Shown here in pieces: positions 7,098 to 11,508 of a stretch of DNA of 11,508 bases. Each line of letters starts with the position of its first letter. Within the stretch, counting starts at the first letter, position 1. This stretch comes from Desulfobulbaceae bacterium (lineage in GTDB: Bacteria > Desulfobacterota > Desulfobulbia > Desulfobulbales > Desulfocapsaceae), in assembly GCA_003509305.1 (NCBI GenBank), contig DOMU01000143.1, forward strand, positions 11,586-23,093. Direction: 5' to 3'. The notes under the pieces are model-generated. The model was given only the letters and a program-made list of their open reading frames with translations. It ran no database searches and was not told the origin of the DNA. A program made the position numbers and the translations under genes.

Positions 7098-7126
7098 TTG
7101 CCTTTGTTTCTCACTTCACGTATATT
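7098..7126 (+). promoter_or_regulatory. Sigma70-type promoter of the AbrB-like gene
   Basis: TTGCCT (7098-7103) and TATATT (7121-7126) are separated by 17 bases. Transcription would start near 7133, giving a leader of about 30 bases. The -10 box lies inside the near-palindrome at 7119-7136. The ATG at 7090 lies upstream of this promoter, so it is unlikely to be the start of the AbrB-like gene. Confidence 0.6.
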
Positions 7127-7136
7127 CGAAAATACG
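7119..7136. promoter_or_regulatory. Probable operator: 18-base near-palindrome over the -10 box
   Basis: CGTATATTCGAAAATACG is an inverted repeat around a TTCGAA centre, with eight of nine base pairs matching. It covers the whole -10 box and the expected start point. A repressor bound here would block RNA polymerase. The obvious candidate is the AbrB/MazE-type protein encoded just downstream, as such proteins commonly repress their own promoter. Confidence 0.55.
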
Positions 7137-7150
7137 ATTTTTATTTTACA

Positions 7151-7156
7151 GAGGAG
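7151..7156 (+). promoter_or_regulatory. Ribosome binding site pointing to an ATC/ATT start
   Basis: GAGGAG lies exactly five bases before the ATC at 7162 and two bases before the ATT at 7159. No ATG, GTG or TTG stands at a usable distance in the reading frame of the AbrB-like protein. Confidence 0.65.
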
Positions 7157-7161
7157 ATATT

Positions 7162-7515
7162 ATCACGCCGCTGGAACTTCGTGCCCGGTCACAAATAACG
7201 CTTCCCAAAGCCATTGTCGAGAAATTTAGCCTGACAACCGGTGACAAACTGAACGTCGTCGAACAAGATGTCAGCATCTGCCTCATTCCAGGAGCTGTCT
7301 ATCCCAAAGCCTATGCGGAAAGCCATCACCAAGGGAGCGGCTTCCTGATGGCGGATGTAATTAAAAGCATTTTCGACAATCGTAAACCTGTGTGCTCCGT
7401 CATGCTGCATCGCCATCTCAACCATCAACGCTTTACCCTCGCCGCTATCGACGACGTGATCTCACGTGACAAATTGTTCATGGCGCTTGTCCTCGATACA
7501 GAGAGGGCGGAATGA
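7162..7515 (+). CDS. AbrB/MazE-like DNA-binding protein with C-terminal extension, non-canonical start
   Basis: The first 45 residues (LELRARSQITLPKAIVEKFSL, then TTGDKLNVVEQD and ICLIPG) match the swapped-hairpin AbrB/MazE DNA-binding fold found in antitoxins and transition regulators. The RSQITLPKAI strand-turn and the GDKL motif are typical. A C-terminal part of about 70 residues, with HHQGSGFLMADVIKSIF and LAAIDDVI, is not recognised; in antitoxins this part usually binds the toxin. I place the start at ATC 7162 (117 residues) because GAGGAG is ideally spaced. The frame has an ATG at 7090, but it precedes the predicted promoter and would add a 24-residue segment unlike this family. The stop (TGA 7513-7515) overlaps an ATG that opens only a 19-codon frame, so no intact toxin follows. 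It is either an orphan antitoxin or a stand-alone regulator, or a gene that has lost its ATG. Confidence 0.7.
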   Translation: MTPLELRARSQITLPKAIVEKFSLTTGDKLNVVEQDVSICLIPGAVYPKAYAESHHQGSGFLMADVIKSIFDNRKPVCSVMLHRHLNHQRFTLAAIDDVISRDKLFMALVLDTERAE

Positions 7516-7593
7516 GTTGCCAAAACAGCCTAAATATCGTATCGCCTGGCGTAACTCCCAGCCATGGTTAATCGAAACTCAAGAGAAACTCTT
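7516..7593 (+). other. Unexplained 78-base spacer between the two antitoxin-type genes
   Basis: Two short open frames cross this spacer. One starts at the ATG overlapping the AbrB-like stop (7512) and ends after 19 codons at 7571. The other, in the +1 frame relative to the AbrB-like gene, is open from GTG 7466 or TTG 7517 and reads PKQPKYRIAWRNSQPWLIE before ending at a TGA that overlaps the next gene's ATG (ATGA). Neither is recognisable. They may be a toxin remnant or chance. No clear terminator or operator is seen. Confidence 0.35.
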
Positions 7594-7812
7594 ATGAATC
7601 AAGAAAATTATTCTAATCTGACTCCGCCAGAAAAATTACAACTGCTGGAAGACCTGTGGGATGATTTGGCGGCGACACCAACCAACATACCTATCCACCA
7701 ATGGCAAAAAGATGAATTAGCTCGCCGGAAGGCGCATTTACTGAACAATCCAGGGTCGGCTCTATCGTGGGAAAAAGTGAAAAGTTTCGTGCGTAGCCGT
7801 CATGGCATTTGA
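7594..7812 (+). CDS. Addiction-module antitoxin (Unstab_antitox / TIGR02574 type)
   Basis: The 72-residue product reads LTPPEKLQLLEDLWDDLAA (9-27), then HQWQKDELARRKAHLLNNPGSALSWEKVKSFVRSR. This is the standard layout of the putative addiction-module component family (PF09720): an N-terminal helix with EKLQLLEDLWD, a central WQKDELARR helix and a C-terminal SWEKVK helix. It should bind and neutralise the RelE/ParE toxin encoded next and probably help repress the operon. I chose ATG 7594 over 7564 because the family begins close to the LTPPEK motif and AAGAGA lies upstream. Its end overlaps the toxin gene by 11 bases. Base composition is AT-richer than in the flanking housekeeping genes, as often seen for mobile toxin-antitoxin loci. 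Confidence 0.88.
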   Translation: MNQENYSNLTPPEKLQLLEDLWDDLAATPTNIPIHQWQKDELARRKAHLLNNPGSALSWEKVKSFVRSRHGI

Positions 7813-8104
7813 ACTGCTCATTGCGCCGGAAGCCAGCCGGGATATTGAAGAAGCATATGATTGGTACGAAATATGCCGTTTCGGGCTGGGAGAAGAATTT
7901 TTGAATTGTGTCGATGCTTGTATCCAACGCATTCACCGCTCCCCAGAAACCTATCCAAAAATATTTGAGAATTATCGCCGGGCTTTGCTGCGGCGTTTTC
8001 CTTACGTTGTTTTCTATGAATACAATGACACGACGATCACCGTTTATAGCATTTTCCACACATCCCAGAACCCTGATAAATGGCGGAGCCGTTTATCCAG
8101 CTAA
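7802..8104 (+). CDS. RelE/ParE family toxin
   Basis: This 100-residue protein matches the ParE/RelE toxin superfamily (PF05016). It has an N-terminal strand MAFELLIAPEA, the helical hairpin DIEEAYDWYE...GLGEEFL (14-34) and RIHRSPETYP (43-52), the core strand block RRALLRRFPYVVFY (59-72), and the C-terminal strand ITVYSIFHTSQNPDKW (79-94). ParE proteins poison DNA gyrase and RelE proteins cleave mRNA in the ribosome; which applies here cannot be read from the sequence. Q89 stands where many relatives have R in the HxxRxPxxW motif. The start ATG lies inside the antitoxin gene with no strong ribosome site of its own, so synthesis probably depends on antitoxin translation. The stop is 33 bases before dnaE. 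Confidence 0.9.
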   Translation: MAFELLIAPEASRDIEEAYDWYEICRFGLGEEFLNCVDACIQRIHRSPETYPKIFENYRRALLRRFPYVVFYEYNDTTITVYSIFHTSQNPDKWRSRLSS

Positions 8105-8137
8105 CTGTATCAATAATTAACAACCCCATACACCACC

Positions 8138-11100
8138 ATGCCAACCGCCGGTTTTACCCATCTGCACGTACACAGCCAGTTCAGCCTCCTGGACGGTTCG
8201 ATCCGTATTGCCAACCTCCTGGAAAAATGTCAGGAATTTGGCATGGATGCCGTCGCGCTCACCGACCACGGGGCGATGTTCGGCGCCCTGGAATTTTACG
8301 TCAAGGCCAAAAAGGCCGGCATTAAACCAATCGTTGGTTGCGAGTTTTATGTCGCGCCCGGCGACCGCCGCGACAAAAAGGCTGTCGATGGTCAGGTGGC
8401 CTTTCATCTGGTGCTTCTCGCCATGAACGCCGGCGGGTACCAGAATTTGATGAAGCTGGCCTCGATTGCCCAGACCGAAGGTTTTTACTATCGGCCCCGC
8501 ATCGACATGGAAACGCTGGCCGCCCACAGCGACAACCTCCTGGCCTTAAGCGCCTGCCTGCACGGCCATGTTCCCTATCTGATTACCCACGGCGATATGG
8601 CCGGAGCGCGAGCCAAGACTGTCGAATTTCAGCGGATTTTCGGCGACCGCTTCTATTTTGAAGTCCAGGAGAACGGTCTTCACGAGCAACGCCTGGCTAA
8701 CGATGGTCTCGTCGAGCTGGGTAAAGAGTTGGGTATCAAACTGGTCGCCACCAACGACTGCCACTATCTGTTGCAAGATGAGGCGCACGCCCACGAGGTG
8801 CTCCTGTGCATCCAGACTGGAAAAACCATCAACGACCCGAAACGTTTTAAGTTTTCGACTGATCAACTCTATTTCAAATCGTCAGACGACATGCGCCGCG
8901 ACTTCGCCTGGTGCCCGGAGGCCGTCGCTAATACCCAGGAAGTGGCGGCGCGCTGCGATCTCGACCTGAAAATGGGTGATTATCATTTTCCCAATTTTCC
9001 GGTGCCGGATGGCGAAAGTTTAGAGACGATGTTCACAAAAATCTGCCGTGACGGCCTGGAACGGCGCTTCGTCCAGATGCGCAAGATGGGCGCCTACAGT
9101 GAAGAAATCGATAAACAGTACCGGGAGCGGCTGGAAAGCGAGATCGACGTCATCATCAAGATGGGTTTTCCTGGCTACTTCCTGATCGTCGCCGACTTCA
9201 TCAACTGGGCAAAAGATCGTGATATTCCCGTCGGTCCCGGACGCGGTTCCGGCGCTGGGAGCCTTGCCGCCTACTGTATGCGCATCACCAATATCGATCC
9301 GATCCCCTTCGGCCTGATCTTTGAGCGCTTTTTGAATATCGAGCGTAAATCCATGCCCGATTTCGATGTCGATTTCTGCCAGGACAGACGCGGCGAAGTC
9401 ATCGATTATGTGCGCGGCAAATACGGCGGCCCGGAGCATGTGGCGCAGATCATCACCTACGGCACGATGAAGGCGCGCGGCGTCATCCGCGATGTGGGCC
9501 GCGCCCTGGACATACCCTTTGCCGAGGTGGACGCCATCGCCAAACTGGTGCCGGAAAGCCTGACCATGACCCTGGAAAAGGCCCTGAACGAGGAACCGAA
9601 ACTGGCCGAAGCGGCGAAAAGAGATCCGCGCATGGCCGAGCTGCTCGGCATCTCGAAGACGCTTGAGGGTTTGGCCCGACATACCTCGACCCACGCCGCC
9701 GGTGTCGTCGTTTCGCCAGGCCCGATGACCGATTATCTGCCGGTTTGCCGTGGCAACAACGACAATGAGACGATCACTCAGTATGATATGAAGCATACCG
9801 AGATGACCGGTCTGATCAAATTCGACTTTTTAGGTCTGAAAACGCTGACCGTTATTGATAAGGCGTTAAAACTGGTCAAAGCCGATACCGGTAACGCGCT
9901 CGACATCGACACCATCCCACTCGACGACGAGGCCACCTTCAAGCTGCTGCGCCAGGGCGACGCCCTTGGTATCTTCCAGCTTGAAAGCTCGGGTATGCGG
10001 GAATTGCTCGTGAAAATGGCGCCGGACTCGATCACCGATCTGGTGGCGCTGGTGGCGCTGTACCGCCCCGGGCCGCTGGAATCGGGCATGATCGACGACT
10101 ACATCAATACCAAACACGGTCGCGCCGAGGCGCATTACCCGCTGCCGCAACTGGAAGAGGTGCTGGCCGAGACCTACGGTGTCATCGTCTATCAGGAACA
10201 GGTGATGAAAATCGCCAATATTCTCGCCAGTTACAGTCTTGGCGACGCCGATAACCTGCGCCGCGCCATGGGCAAGAAGATCCCCGAAGTCATGAACGCC
10301 GAGAAGGAAAAATTCATGGCTGGCGCCTTAAAAAACGGCCATCCCGTCGACAAGGCCGAATATATCTTTGACCTGATGGCGAAATTCGCCGGTTACGGCT
10401 TCAACAAATCCCACTCCGCCGCTTACGCCCTGGTTTCGTACCAAACCGCCTACCTGAAAACCCATTATCCGGCCCAATTCATGGCGGCGCTGTTGTCCTG
10501 CGATATGGGCAATACTGACAAAGTGGTGATGTATATCAGTGAGTGCCGCGAGCACGGCATCGAAGTGCTGCCGCCCGACATCAACGAGAGCCAGAAGGAT
10601 TTTTCGGTTGCCGATGGCCGTGTCCGTTTTGGCCTGGCGGCGGTGAAGAACGTCGGCGACAGCGCCCTTGATTCGATTCTCGAAGAACGGGAAAAATCAG
10701 GCTTTTTCACCTCACTCTGCAACCTGTGCAACCGCGTCGACAGCCGCCGTGTCAATTCCCGCGTCATTGAAAGCCTGATCAAATCGGGATCGTTTGATTC
10801 CCTCGGGTACAATCGCGCCCAATTGGTGGCAATTTTAGAGAAGGCGATGGAGCAGGCCAAAGCCGTGCAGCGCGACAACCAGAGCGGCCAGAAGTCGCTC
10901 TTTGATCTGATGCCAAAAGAAAGCAAGGCGCCGGAGGCGACGGAAATCATCCCGCCGCCGCTGCCTGAATGGGACGAGCGGCAACGCCTGGAGTACGAAA
11001 AGGAAACCGTCGGCTTCTATATTACCGGTCATCCTTTAGAAGCGGCGATGGACGGCATAAAAACCGTCGCTGACTGCGAAATAAGGGAACTGGCCGCCTG

Positions 11101-11508
11101 GCCCGCCGAGAAACCGGCGCGGATCGGCGGCCTGATCCACTCGGTTAAACGCCTGAAAAGTAAAAAGGGCGACCCGATGGCCTTTATCAGCATTGAAGAC
11201 ATGTATGAATCGGTCGAAGCGGTGGTTTTTCCCGACACATACGCCAGATGCCAGGCAATCCTTGAGGTCAAGGAACCGGTGATCGTCGAGGGAACGGTGC
11301 AGAAAGACGAACGCGGCGCCAAAATTATCGTTGACGATATCAACCTGCTGCCGGAAGCGCGGGAAAAACATACGCAATCGGCGGCGCTGCATCTTTATGC
11401 CGACAACATTGATCAGGAAAAACTTGGCCAGGTGAAGAGAACCATCCGAGAATTTTACGGTGCCTGCCCCGTTGCCATTACCATCGGCTTTCCGGATGAC
11501 AGCCAGGT
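8138..11508 (+). CDS. dnaE: DNA polymerase III alpha subunit (partial, 3' end off the right edge)
   Basis: DnaE is the catalytic subunit of the replicative polymerase. The 1123 visible residues are nearly the whole protein (family about 1150-1180). The PHP domain opens with THLHVHSQFSLLDG (7-20) and ALTDHG (40-45). The polymerase core has VGPGRGSGAGS (365-375), the catalytic aspartates in PDFDVDF (D408 and D410), the third aspartate D563 in IKFDFLGL, YRPGPLESGMIDDY, and YGFNKSHSAAYA (about 753-764). The internal clamp-binding motif QKSLF is at 918-922, followed by an OB-fold from about residue 994. ATG 8138 is the first in-frame start after a TAA at 8114 and matches the family N-terminus. It has no visible Shine-Dalgarno sequence, and no clear promoter lies in the 33-base gap after the toxin gene. 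All key residues appear intact. Confidence 0.98.
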   Translation, partial: MPTAGFTHLHVHSQFSLLDGSIRIANLLEKCQEFGMDAVALTDHGAMFGALEFYVKAKKAGIKPIVGCEFYVAPGDRRDKKAVDGQVAFHLVLLAMNAGGYQNLMKLASIAQTEGFYYRPRIDMETLAAHSDNLLALSACLHGHVPYLITHGDMAGARAKTVEFQRIFGDRFYFEVQENGLHEQRLANDGLVELGKELGIKLVATNDCHYLLQDEAHAHEVLLCIQTGKTINDPKRFKFSTDQLYFKSSDDMRRDFAWCPEAVANTQEVAARCDLDLKMGDYHFPNFPVPDGESLETMFTKICRDGLERRFVQMRKMGAYSEEIDKQYRERLESEIDVIIKMGFPGYFLIVADFINWAKDRDIPVGPGRGSGAGSLAAYCMRITNIDPIPFGLIFERFLNIERKSMPDFDVDFCQDRRGEVIDYVRGKYGGPEHVAQIITYGTMKARGVIRDVGRALDIPFAEVDAIAKLVPESLTMTLEKALNEEPKLAEAAKRDPRMAELLGISKTLEGLARHTSTHAAGVVVSPGPMTDYLPVCRGNNDNETITQYDMKHTEMTGLIKFDFLGLKTLTVIDKALKLVKADTGNALDIDTIPLDDEATFKLLRQGDALGIFQLESSGMRELLVKMAPDSITDLVALVALYRPGPLESGMIDDYINTKHGRAEAHYPLPQLEEVLAETYGVIVYQEQVMKIANILASYSLGDADNLRRAMGKKIPEVMNAEKEKFMAGALKNGHPVDKAEYIFDLMAKFAGYGFNKSHSAAYALVSYQTAYLKTHYPAQFMAALLSCDMGNTDKVVMYISECREHGIEVLPPDINESQKDFSVADGRVRFGLAAVKNVGDSALDSILEEREKSGFFTSLCNLCNRVDSRRVNSRVIESLIKSGSFDSLGYNRAQLVAILEKAMEQAKAVQRDNQSGQKSLFDLMPKESKAPEATEIIPPPLPEWDERQRLEYEKETVGFYITGHPLEAAMDGIKTVADCEIRELAAWPAEKPARIGGLIHSVKRLKSKKGDPMAFISIEDMYESVEAVVFPDTYARCQAILEVKEPVIVEGTVQKDERGAKIIVDDINLLPEAREKHTQSAALHLYADNIDQEKLGQVKRTIREFYGACPVAITIGFPDDSQ

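Noticed and set aside
7090..7161. ATG 7090 as start of the AbrB-like gene
   Set aside because: It lies upstream of the predicted promoter, has no ribosome site and adds a segment unlike the family. It cannot be fully excluded if transcription starts further upstream.
9020..9796. A 258-codon open frame on the minus strand inside dnaE
   Set aside because: It is antisense to the catalytic core of dnaE. The translation is rich in H, D and G without motifs, typical of a mirror frame.
10039..10059. CTGGTGGCG repeated in dnaE
   Set aside because: It encodes the conserved LVALVALYRPGP stretch of DnaE, so protein conservation explains it.
1..11508. CRISPR arrays, tRNA or rRNA genes, insertion sequences
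   Set aside because: I found no regularly spaced repeats, no tRNA-like cloverleaf or rRNA segment, and no transposase or terminal inverted repeats.

Overview
The window reads as a moderately GC-rich bacterial chromosome with tightly packed genes. Two leftward gene blocks are followed by a rightward toxin-antitoxin block and dnaE. The combination of bifunctional ArgJ, SixA, a DUF3786 protein, CmoB and a small SLOG-like protein suggests a Desulfobacterota-type (former deltaproteobacterial) organism. This is inference from gene content only; no rRNA or other marker lies in the window.

Positions 1-3119, minus strand: a family 2 glycosyltransferase whose C-terminus lies beyond the left edge; panC (pantothenate synthetase); a one-TM tetratricopeptide-like protein whose stop overlaps the panC start by 4 bases; and a SLOG/YpsA-like Rossmann-fold protein with a good promoter in front of it (3090-3119). 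The last three genes look like one operon.

Positions 3140-7058, minus strand: a second probable operon in the order ndk, argJ, sixA, DUF3786, cmoB, starting at a strong sigma70-type promoter (7029-7058). argJ/sixA and sixA/DUF3786 are joined by 4-base ATGA overlaps. The products serve nucleotide balance (Ndk), arginine synthesis (ArgJ), phosphohistidine removal (SixA) and tRNA wobble-uridine modification (CmoB).

Positions 7098-8104, plus strand: a visibly AT-richer insert of toxin-antitoxin type genes. The first encodes an AbrB/MazE-like DNA-binding protein with its own promoter. An 18-base near-palindrome overlaps the -10 box, and an ATC (or ATT) codon sits where the start codon should be. 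No toxin can be recognised beside it. The second part is a complete pair: an addiction-module antitoxin and a RelE/ParE toxin overlapping by 11 bases.

Positions 8138-11508, plus strand: dnaE, the replicative DNA polymerase III alpha subunit, nearly complete but cut by the right edge. It begins only 33 bases after the toxin stop.

The most unusual stretch is 7098-7600: an orphan AbrB-like regulator with a clear operator and a non-canonical start, followed by an unexplained 78-base spacer with an open frame.
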